From the NCBI GenBank assembly GCA_027382625.1, contig JAJKFJ010021420.1, positions 310,001-374,000 of the forward strand: a DNA stretch of 64,000 bases. Reading direction: 5' to 3'. The position numbers and the translations under genes were made by a program. This document shows positions 12,201 through 20,892 of this stretch, one piece after another. The stretch's first letter is position 1, and every line of letters begins with the position of its first letter. Below the pieces are notes generated by a model, which saw only the letters and a program-made list of their open reading frames with translations, was not told where the DNA came from and did not search any database. The stretch comes from Tetmemena sp. SeJ-2015. Its lineage: Eukaryota > Ciliophora > Spirotrichea > Sporadotrichida > Oxytrichidae.

Positions 12201-14986
12201 AACTGGCTGCAAATCTCTAGTTATCACAACAATCAGAGACATGTCACACCTCATAGAAATCGAAAGACAAAATTAGATCATTACTACTTATCATAACTTC
12301 ATATTTAGACAATAAAGCTTGACCTTGTTCAAGACTTAAGCTTTCGCTTCAGCTGCTCATGAATTCAGAAACCCCTTAAGTGCTATCATTCGCTCTCTAG
12401 ACTTGATGGAGAACTATGTTGACACCTCTCGAGTAGGTCTCTTCTATATGACGGCTAAAAGTTGCTCCAAGCTCATGCTCTATCTAGTTAACGATATTTT
12501 AGATTACTCACAACTAGAATCCAAGAAGCTTCACACAAATCCAGAGATAGTCAGTATTGACAAAGTTTTGAAGGAATGTATAGGGATTCTTAAGTTTAGA
12601 GCAGAAGAGAAGGGGCTAGAACTCAGCTACGATATTCTTCATAGAGAGTCTTTCAAATTTAGGTATTTTACATGCGTTAATATTTTTCCTAATTTATGAC
12701 TGATGAAAACAGGCTGAGATAGATTCTTATTAACCTCATCTCCAACGCTATTAAATATACCCACAGAATGTTATAGCTTTCTAATGCTTTCGAATATTTT
12801 AAACAGAGGCTTCGTGAAGATTACGGCTTCTCTGAATAATATAACTCAGACTGTTGAGATAGATGTGGAGGATTCAGGAGTGGGAATAGATGAGAATGAT
12901 TAGGCTATGCTCTTTCACGCCTACTGTAAAATCATGAAGAACAGAGATCTCAATAAGGAGGGCTGCGGCCTCGGCCTTACTATCTCACGAAATCTGGCTG
13001 AAGTTTTGGGAGGCTCGATTACTGTCTAATCAAAAGTGGGTGTGGGCTCAAAGTTTTCACTAGAACTGCCCAGTAATCTGGAAAAGCAAGACTTTGAAGG
13101 AGCTAGAAACCCACTTTTTACCAATAAGATGAGATCAAAGCCTGAGACTACTCATTAGGAAATAGAATTGGAATTTGAATAGTAGGTTTTATAAGGATAT
13201 TTTATATATGATTCAAATAATATGATATATTTTCTCTAAAAGTCCATAATAAAAACCAAGGAAGCAGTCTGTCTAGTTTCAGAATCCATAGAGAAGATTT
13301 TCCAAGAACAATTTTAAGCTTAGCAAATGTATGTATTCTAGATATCTATGTATCTTAGCAGCTTTTAGTTAAGAGACTCTAAAACTTTTGGTCCGGATTC
13401 AAAACCTCAATCCATTAATACTATATTTTAATCCGATAACGTAAACGATGACTCACGCTCAGCTTTTCGGAGAAACCTATTTGATCATCTCCATGATAGT
13501 AACCTAGTCTTAAGCGACCTAAACTACACCCCTGAAGTGATGGATGAGCAGTTAATTTATCAATTAAATGAAATTACTAAACTCATTTTTGCAGATAAGT
13601 ACTTTTAATAGCATTAGGAAAAACTCGATAATCGGGAGCAGAATACCTCGATAGGTTCACATACAATCATAGTAAAGCTTAACTATTCAAAATAACTCCT
13701 CTATACTCAGGTTGCCAGCTGTGTAAGAGGAATTGTGCTCAAGCTAAGAATCAAGAATTCAAAGTCCAATAAGTGAAGTGAATATAAGGTGTAGAAGCCT
13801 CTCCTCCTAAGTTTAATCTTGCACTCATGCAAGAGTGCTCATAGTTGATGATGACCCTTTTAACACCGTCGTTAAAATAAGACTATATAACTCTTTATTT
13901 CAAAGTCTTGAATAATTATGCTGATTGTCGCTGGCATGCTATAGCAGCTCGGACTTTAAACAGTTGATCGATGCTTCGATGGTTAAACAGCAATACATAT
14001 AATCTAGCAATTTTTTTATCTCATTTGAATACAGAGGATGACAGAGAACTATCAGATCTGCTTCGAGTGCAACTTCCTCACTCCTCGTATGCAGTCAAAG
14101 TGCTACCAGCATATTCCTTACACTTTTTATAACTTTGTAGTTTCGATTTTTTATTCCCTACAACCTTATCATAATAGACAATTAAATGCCCCAAATGACG
14201 GGAATATAGCTGGGTAAAATTTTCAGAGAGAAACAAGAAAAGGGAGAACTGGGATAGTAGACTGAGATCATGCTTTTGACAGGAGTTGTTTAATTTAAAT
14301 TTTATTTAATTATTAAATTAGAAAGTTAAAATTCAGGACGCACACGACCGGCACTAGGCACCGGTCGCCCTTTCCCAGAAGGCTTTCTGGTTTGGTAATC
14401 CATTGGCTGGTGGGTGAGTGCTTAAAAAAGGCAAGGGATAATGGCAGCCGAAGCCCTGGGGAAGGTGGTGAGCTGCTCACTGGAGAGATAATCAAAGGTG
14501 AGTGGTTCCCACTCACCTCCTAATCCTTGTAGGCGTGGAGGGACGAGATCTATGGGCAAACACTCAGTCATGCAGCTGGACAGCGAAGCCAGACGCTACG
14601 GAGCAGCGACTTGCTCTCGGTCCGAAGCTACCGGATTTTTTTTCTCCTTTTAGGTTTTTTTTGGATGGTTTGCAGAAGCAGGGGGCTTCTGCTCAGAGTG
14701 TGAGGTGGCGGGGGTGCCACGTGCTTAATATCCCTATTCGGCTGGTAGGTTTGTGTGCGTCAGATAAGTGCGTCACAGCAATATCATTGACGTCACGGCC
14801 TATCTTATTTATGCCGGGGCCCTTTAATTCCCTTTAATTCCCTTTAATTATAAATTTTATTTAGAGATGAGAGACTTATAGAAGACTCAGAGGCACAACA
14901 AATTTTCGATTATAAACCTTATGCCTTAGTTTAAATTAATTTAAACTTCTGAAATAGTTGTCCATTTGCTTTTAATTATTTTGTGA
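9235..14986 (+). CDS. Hybrid histidine kinase with C-terminal receiver domain
   Basis: A membrane-type N-terminal region of about 1.2 kb leads to a HisKA domain with H-box AHEFRNPL, an N-box RLRQILINLISNAIKYT, G-boxes DSGVGIDE and GCGLGLTISRNLAEVLGG, then a receiver domain (VLIVDDDPFN; DNQMPQMTG around the phospho-acceptor Asp; LLTG). This is a two-component phosphorelay sensor (family knowledge). IESs with checked pointers lie at 9406-9583, 12656-12696, 12763-12807, 13978-14040 and 14119-14161; more must exist between 9700 and 11600. A SINE-like element sits at 14309-14850 close to the 3' end. The frame after it is open to TGA 14984-14986, but the expected Lys-Pro of the receiver domain is not obvious, so the C-terminus is uncertain. 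Confidence 0.8.
9406..9583 (+). other. IES, pointer AAAATCATTT
   Basis: Perfect 10-bp repeat at 9406-9415 and 9574-9583, 168 bp apart. The insert contains an in-frame TGA. Excision joins NLYSFKII to YCILKFEANL, which then stays open. Confidence 0.6.
12656..12696 (+). other. IES, pointer AATTTA
   Basis: AATTTA at 12656-12661 and 12691-12696, 35 bp apart. Excision joins ESFKF to MTDENRLRQIL just before the N-box. Confidence 0.88.
12763..12807 (+). other. IES, pointer ACAGA
   Basis: ACAGA at 12763-12767 and 12803-12807, 40 bp apart. Excision joins NAIKYTH to RGFVKITASL inside the kinase ATPase domain. Confidence 0.92.
13978..14040 (+). other. IES, pointer GATG
   Basis: GATG at 13978-13981 and 14037-14040, 59 bp apart. 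Excision joins KQLIDAS to MTENYQICFECN in frame. Confidence 0.7.
14119..14161 (+). other. IES, pointer TAC
   Basis: TAC at 14119-14121 and 14159-14161, 40 bp apart. Excision joins CYQHIPY to NLIIIDNQMPQMTG, rebuilding the receiver phospho-acceptor strand. Confidence 0.82.
14309..14850 (+). mobile_element. SINE-like retroelement, copy 1
   Basis: A 542-bp GC-rich block in AT-rich DNA, flanked by a perfect 13-bp duplication TAAATTTTATTTA (14296-14308 and 14851-14863). There are no terminal inverted repeats. It starts ATTATTAAATTAGAAAG and ends in three copies of a CCCTTTAATT tail unit. Strong hairpins lie at 14345-14367, 14497-14517 and 14672-14692. A tail repeat plus duplications of different length in the two copies points to target-primed reverse transcription. 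No convincing pol III A/B box and no protein of its own were seen. It lies in the same reading frame as the end of the histidine kinase. Confidence 0.78.
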
Positions 14987-15394
14987 GAACTTACAGTATT
15001 CTGTCTTAGTTTATCTCCTGCAAGCCAATATCCCAAGACGATTTAATTTAGATTCTATCCTCTTGCAGAGTTATTGTTTGAAAAAGAATAAGACTGAGAA
15101 TATAAGAAATAGTTTGAAAATTACTGCTATAAGTCTAGTTTTGCATTTTAATTAAGAGATATATCTCTCCTTCTTTATTTTATAGTTATCTCTATTTAAG
15201 AATTATTTGCCTCTTAAATGTTGATAGAGACTCTGATTTTTTTGGACTATTTAGGTAAAAGAGATTAATTTAATAGATAAAGCAAGGGAGAGATAAGCCC
15301 CTATGTATAATTTGTTTATTTGCTAGTAGTAATATAGCTGAGATAATTTTAATAAAAAAGAGAATTAAATTAGATATTAAAATAAAATAGAAGA
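14987..15394. other. AT-rich spacer
   Basis: No convincing coding frame or RNA; AT-rich with scattered TGA. Confidence 0.35.
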
Positions 15395-15780
15395 AATGAG
15401 TGATAGTTGAAGTGTGTCCAATTTAAATAACAATTAGACCATTCGATTCAGCATGAAATTCTAAGAACTTTCATCCTTGCAATTTTTTTGTGGGAACACT
15501 CAATTGAGAGTTATAAGCGACACAATTTCAGACGAAGTGATGATGAGGATGAAGAATAATGCGTGAGTTATATCTCGCTGCTGAGAGGGACTAAGACGAA
15601 GATTTTAGAAGAAACTAATATTTGATTTGCTATCGAGCAAGCTATAAATCTGGGAGTGAATCTGCGATTTCAACTGACACCAAGTTGCAACTCTCCATTT
15701 ATTATTTTAACAAATCTTCTATTTTAATTAAAATTCCTACTATAATACTTTCTTAATCTCTTTGATTTATTTATTCACTA
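15395..15780 (+). other. Coding-like segment, unassigned
   Basis: Three plus-strand frames each contain open, charged stretches, for example ELSSLQFFCGNTQLRVISDT and AAERDQDEDFRRNQYLICYR. Their frames conflict, so an IES or an indel near 15560 is likely. Host gene unknown; it could be a missing part of the kinase or a separate gene. Confidence 0.3.
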
Positions 15781-16349
15781 AGTTTATTATTCCAAATGGC
15801 AAACAAAAAGCATACCTGTCCCTTCTCCTCCTTGAAAACTACTTATAGTTTAGTTTCAACATTTCAAGGATAAAAAAATCAAAATTTATATAATATAATA
15901 AAGTTTAATGAGGCGAAAAATAAATTTATAAGGAGTCTTTTTACTTAAGAATTTGGTGGTTCGCTAATTTTATCAGAGTGTATTATAAATTAATAGCATT
16001 TAATTATTTTACAAGTGAGTGAGGTGGTTCAAGAATATTTTTGATGCCCTTAGTTTATTATTGGTCAGAATTTAATTGAAATCTAAGAAAAAGTAAATTG
16101 ATGTGGGAAGCTTAGATTTGCTAATCCAACTCCCATCTAGTTCTTGTTGGTAATCTAATAAAAATGAAAATTGAAAGTTTTTAGAATTAAAAGTACTATC
16201 AAGAGAGTATATTAGCAATTTCAATTTTAGAAACTGCATCAATCACCTTCTTAATCCATTTTAATTTAAAGCAACAAATTCTCAATTATATCATAAGACT
16301 CATAGTTACAGTGATGAGCTATTTAAGATTTGTTTTTATTATATTCATC
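15781..16349. other. AT-rich spacer
   Basis: No convincing gene seen; includes the 3' flank of homeodomain gene 2. Confidence 0.35.
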
Positions 16350-17228
16350 TCAAATCATGTTGGAGAGAGATTAATAATTTGCAATCTCATTATTTGAAAA
16401 GAACTCTCTCCACTTTGAATAAATCGCTATGTCTTCTAGAGTAGCTACCATTACTGCTCTCGATTTAAATTATTATGGCACTAAATATGTAAAAATAAGA
16501 AAATATTTGATTGAGAAGAGGCGGCCAGTGTAAATACCCTTCTCAACCAAGTCCTTGATGCAGATCTTGTCGATAAGCGAACGCTAGTCCCAATTCCATT
16601 TGTAAACTTGGCATCAGAATGAAAGTTAAGTAATAAAATAACATTTTGGCTAACGGTCAAGCCGGTTACTGAGGAAATTTATTTAAGCTTGTCCCTATTC
16701 CAGTTGGGATTCCTGTCGAACTCATTCTTTAGGATCTATAGATGGCTCCCATTTTTGGGTTATCTATCATTATAAAAATCCTCTCAAAAGTTATATTCGA
16801 TAACTAAATTTATCTGTGACTGAAGGGCCTCTTTCTCTGATTATAATTTAATAAAAGTAGATTTGTAACTATTAGGATTTGTTATTTATTGATTGTCCTT
16901 AGAATTGTTATTTGGTATAGATTTGGGTGCAGTTTAATCAGAGCCCGTGTCCTGCCAAATGCTCTCGCTCTGCTCATTACTTAACGAAAGCTTGCTTAAA
17001 TAATTATAGTGAGGTTTTAATGATGATTAAATTGTGTGTGTATATTATTTGTTTTTGCGGCTTGCTTGATAGCTGCTCTGACTTTTCATTTTCTCGAGTG
17101 GCTGAATTTATTTATAGACAGCTGTCCACATCAATTCTATCCCCATTCTCAGAATCATTAATTTACATGCTCTCGCAATTAATTCAATTAAATACTCATA
17201 TTCTAAAGCAAGATTCCTCACTCTGCTA
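16350..17228 (-). CDS. Homeodomain-like protein 2
   Basis: The frame is open from a TGA near 17230. Usable Met codons include 17089 (MKSQSSYQASRKNKQ); an upstream open part (LALEYEYLIELIARACKLM) may also be coding. After removing two IESs (16734-16815, 16608-16650) it reads SEKEALQSQILKNEFDRNPN, then WNRDKLKQISSVTGLTVSQ and VYKWNWDQRSLIDK: three homeodomain helices with KWNWDQR in helix 3. It then runs in frame through KSRAVMVATLEDIAIYSKWR to TGA 16350-16352. Likely a DNA-binding regulator (inference). Paralogue at 2946-4417. Confidence 0.7.
16608..16650 (-). other. IES in homeodomain gene 2, pointer GCCAA (TTGGC on +)
   Basis: TTGGC at 16608-16612 and 16646-16650, 38 bp apart. Excision joins TGLTVS to QVYKWNWDQR. 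Confidence 0.9.
16734..16815 (-). other. IES in homeodomain gene 2, pointer AGAT (ATCT on +)
   Basis: ATCT at 16734-16737 and 16812-16815, 78 bp apart. Excision joins EKEALQSQ to ILKNEFDRNPNW and so completes helix 1. Confidence 0.85.
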
Positions 17229-17848
17229 AAGAGAGTCAAAATAATAAATAAGACTATTTAAATAAAGAGACTGTGTGATCGTTTAAACATCTGAATCTCT
17301 AGAACTCTGGAAATCTTCACTCATCTCAATATATAAAGATTGAATATAGAAGAGTACATGAGATAGAGTAAAGCATTTATTTAATCAATTTAGGTTACTA
17401 CATTACGCTGGTTAGTGGAGTAGTTGTCGGGTTAAGCGTTAGAACTAAATAGTCCTTCTCCTCTTTGATAAACCCCATAATTTAAACTACCCTCTTTCTT
17501 CAAACAGGAGTCGATTCAATTTTGCACATATTTATTCAATCTTATAATAAAGATAGGAGTCTATTTTTTAATGATTTTCGCAGTTTATAATTTAATGAGG
17601 GCTTTGATTTTAGAAGAAGTTACTTTTAAAAGAATCTATAATTATATTGTAATAAGGAGCGTTTTGTTTTTTATTAAAAAATTATTTTGTTGAACTTTAA
17701 GGATCCACCTCATGCTATCTCTGAAAGGCTGCTTTAAGTTAAAAAAGTAAATTAAATGTTGATAATTAACTTACAGCGTCATTTCAATCAGCGTTTCATT
17801 AAAGCTCTCATACATTTCCTTAAATTACTAAAGATATAAAATTATTTT
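17229..17848. other. AT-rich spacer
   Basis: No convincing gene. Lies between the 5' end of homeodomain gene 2 and the 3' end of the next minus-strand gene. Confidence 0.35.
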
Positions 17849-18790
17849 TCACAGTGATTTTGAGCTTAGCAAATATTGCAATAAGATGATTTTCAACGCA
17901 GAATTAATTATCTTAAAAAATTAATAGAAACCACAAAAAAAGTATTTCATTTGCATTGTGCCATTTGATATATATTAACCCTATATCCACCCACATATGA
18001 AATGTGAATCAAATATATTGATTTGGCGTATATTAGCAAGCTTGGTAGGATTTTTGATTTAATCCAGCAAGCAATTGGTGTTGCATGTTGGGAGATATTT
18101 TTGATATTTTTAATGCGAAGTGGCTGCGGCGGGATCTATTATAATATTTTATCGCTTTTCAGCACCGCCCTATAATTATGAATCATATCCTAGCTGCGAG
18201 GTCTCTGCAAAACCAAGCTTATTTAACCTTGCTTGATCCCCCTAGTTCAGCTGGTTCATCAAGTCTTTGGTCTACGCCTTAAAGGAAAAAAATGCAAATA
18301 CTTTGACACACCTTAAGCAATGAGATAAACTGGGTGTCGTTCAAAGATAAGAGTTGCTTTACTTTATCCTAAGTCATTTAAAATGTAATGATGATTATTA
18401 TCATATTTATGGTAATTATGGTAATTATGATAATGAAAATTTGATAGATATATTGAATGTGTATAAAATGTCTATTAGATTTGTCATTTGCGGAGCATCC
18501 GTTTTAAAGAATTGTCTTGAGGGTACTTCCTATTGATTTTGAGCGATCATCGAGGCGAGCCCAATATTCTGCTCTTCAAAGGTGGTAGCTGAAATAACTC
18601 TTCGCTCACCCCCACCGTTCATCTTGCCCTGCACTTAAGCCGAATCCAACAGCTTTCTCTCGCTGCTGAGAATACTCTCTGCGAAAAGAGAACCGAACTA
18701 AGGTTGGTTTTCTATTCTCAAATTAAAATAAGCAGATACTCTTTCAGCAAGTGTAATTAATGATTGGGGGCTGTTCGAGAGATTTTACAT
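17849..18790 (-). CDS. Unknown protein
   Basis: ATG 18790, just downstream of an in-frame TGA, starts MQNLSNSPQSLITLAERVSA. The frame continues through FNLRIENQPQFGSLFAES and GERRVISATTFEEQNIGLAS. An IES (18373-18489) and a 34 nt intron (18278-18311) follow, then AQTKDLMNQLNQGDQARLNK and LGFAETSQLGYDSQLQGG. The stretch after AEKRQ to TGA 17849-17851 is more AT-rich and may hide another IES. No family recognised; hydrophilic, possibly helical. Confidence 0.6.
18278..18311 (-). other. Intron, 34 nt
   Basis: On the minus strand GTGTGTCAAAG..TTTCCTTTAAG. Removal joins FISLLK to AQTKDLMNQ in frame. Confidence 0.75.
18373..18489 (-). other. IES, pointer AAATGAC (GTCATTT on +)
   Basis: GTCATTT at 18373-18379 and 18483-18489, 110 bp apart. 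Excision joins FFKTDAPQ to MTQDKVKQLLSL. Confidence 0.82.
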
Positions 18791-19584
18791 GCGAAATATG
18801 CCCCCTCGTCATTTGTCCTTGTTAAGTGTGCTGCGCCAGCTGAGAATAGTAAGAGCTGAAGCTTGACTATTTAGCAATCTTTTGTCCTGTAATTTCAGCC
18901 CCTAGGTGCAGAATAATTTGAAATAAATTAGCTGAAATCCTTACAAGATTTTAGCTCTAAAAAATTAAAGAAGTTTGTCAAAGGATGGCGAATCGAGGTC
19001 TTTGTTAAATTAGTAAAGGAAATTTTAGTTAGAGAAAGAACTGGTGGCTAGTTCTTGCTCGTCAGCTACTAGTAGCATTTGTAAGTTAATAGCTTCTTTA
19101 CTTGGTTGAGTAGATTTAATAGCTTGCATCTTCGTAAGTTATTATAAGTTTATTTTTTATTTGCTTCACAAAAATTTATAAAGCTTTAATACAAATTCAT
19201 ATGAGAAATGATCATGACAAATAATATTTTATTGTGCTTGATGATTAAATAGTGCTTAGGAATTAGGGAGCGAGGTTTATCTGTATTTCAGATCATAATT
19301 AATTTTTAAGCTCCCTATTTTCTATAAGGTGGAAATTGAGATGGTATTTTCAGTTAGTGATCTTGATTATCACCATCCTTAATTTGAGATTATTAGATTT
19401 TGACCACAACTATCACCACTACCACCATTTCCTATTTGCTACTTTTTTACTTTCACTTACGCGAATCGATTGCAAACTTAAGTTGTGGAATTAAATAAAA
19501 TAAAGGAGAGGGGGAGGAAGATATTCTGATTACCACCCACGTCAAATTATTAATATCTTTAATTAAACAGAGAAAGTAGCGAAA
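18791..19584. other. Spacer with no assigned gene
   Basis: Mixed composition; some GC-richer patches near 18810-18860 and 19040-19080 but no frame I can defend. Includes the 5' flank of the hydrolase gene. Confidence 0.35.
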
Positions 19585-20518
19585 ATGGAAAGTTCCGGAC
19601 CCCACCTACGCTGGCTCGGCCATGCAGGCTTCAGACTCCAATTCTTATTTAAATCACAACAATCATAGGCAGACATAAATTTCAATTTTTGAAGGTTTAA
19701 ATTCTAGGACTCATAGGATGCCAGCAAGACTAGAGTAGTCTATTTCGACCCATGGATTGCAGGCAACCCTAAACTGCCAGCTGACTTACAAGGCACTATG
19801 CCAGATGACGCAGATCTAGTGCTGGTCTCTCATGGCCATTTCGATCATGCAGGTTCGGCTCCAGACATCATCAAGGGCTCAAAGAAGGCGGAGCCTAAGG
19901 TCGTTTCAAACTACGAGATCTTCACATTCTACAAGACTCACCATGGACTCACTGATGCCCATGCTATCGGTATGAACAAGGGAGGCGCCGTTGATTTGGG
20001 CTGGTGCAACATCCAAATGGTGGGCGCTGATCACTCTTCAGGATGTCTGGCTCCCGATCAACACCTGACTGTAGGAGGAGAGGCTGCTGGCTATGTGTTC
20101 TCAGCTCACGATTTCGCCATCTATCACGCTGGTGACACCAATGTGTTCTGCGACATGGAAATCATCAACTATCTCTATAAACCCACTCACCTTCTCCTTC
20201 CCATTGGAGGTCACTTTTTTGTTAGAGATTTTATGCAGAATATTAGAATATAACTTCACAATGGGACCAAGAGAAGCTGCATTGGCTATTACCAAGTTCT
20301 TAACTCACGCTTCAGTTGTGATCCCCATGCACTACGGCACCTTCCCTCTCTTGAAGGGCACCCCAGAATAACTCCAAGAAGAAGTCAACAAACTCAAGGC
20401 AGAGTTCAAGAGAGCTGATTTCAAGCTAGTTGATCCCCACACCCTTCAGGAGAAGGACTCTCTTCTTCCATTTTTATTAAAAACTATGAAAGATACTAAT
20501 TAAGTTCTTCCTAAGTGA
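19585..20518 (+). CDS. Metallo-beta-lactamase-fold hydrolase (UPF0173/UlaG-like)
   Basis: MESSGPHLRWLGHAGFRLQF opens the fold. The zinc motif SHGHFDHAG (HxHxDH) is present, followed by GADHSSG, IYHAGDTN, LPIGGHFTMGPREAA and IPMHYGTFPLL, as in the single-domain UPF0173 family of metal-dependent hydrolases. The substrate is unknown. The family is mostly bacterial, but two IESs (19648-19702, 20213-20256) and TAA/TAG Gln codons show this is a ciliate gene. About 290 residues after joining; no signal peptide seen. TGA at 20516-20518. Confidence 0.88.
19648..19702 (+). other. IES, pointer TTTAAAT
   Basis: TTTAAAT at 19648-19654 and 19696-19702, 48 bp apart. It carries an in-frame TGA. Excision joins FRLQFLFK to FQDSQDASKTRVVYFDPW. 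Confidence 0.88.
20213..20256 (+). other. IES, pointer ACTT
   Basis: ACTT at 20213-20216 and 20253-20256, 40 bp apart. Excision rebuilds GGHFTMGPREAA. Confidence 0.92.
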
Positions 20519-20564
20519 ATGGAGCCTTGATCGATTATAGCTACAAGAATATCCGATTCTCATG

Positions 20565-20757
20565 ATAATATATCAATAATCCTCTAAATTAAGAAGAAAA
20601 AATATTTGATAAGATTTCTTTCAGTATTGATGTTCCAGAAATCGTGATGCAAGCACTAAAAACAGCAACTAACATTATTTATTCATACGCATATTAATAT
20701 CTTTATACAGCCATCGCCGAAGATTAAATACTAACGTTCAAAGTTGATTATTACTAA
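20565..20757 (+). other. Coding-like segment, unassigned
   Basis: Open frame reading NNPLNQEEKIFDKISFSIDV then PEIVMQALKTATNIIYSYAY, ending at TGA 20757. It is not in frame with either neighbour and has no clear start. It could be a small gene or an isolated gene piece. Confidence 0.3.
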
Positions 20758-20892
20758 TGAGCAATTAATTTTTGCGTTATTGGATTTTAAATAGGATCAA
20801 AGATTTGTTAAGTCAAGGCATATGCGTGATATATCAAAAATAGTAATCTTATTCTTGATTAGTGTCTCTAAATTATATTTAAGCTAAATAAA

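Noticed and set aside
14502..14837. Open frames inside the SINE-like copies (here and at 22553-22804) as proteins
   Set aside because: The frame is not kept between the two copies because of indels, and the element is best explained as non-coding and structured.
16927..17229. Plus-strand ORF of 100 codons
   Set aside because: It is antisense to homeodomain gene 2, whose minus-strand frame is open with TAA/TAG as Gln and joins to a recognisable domain.
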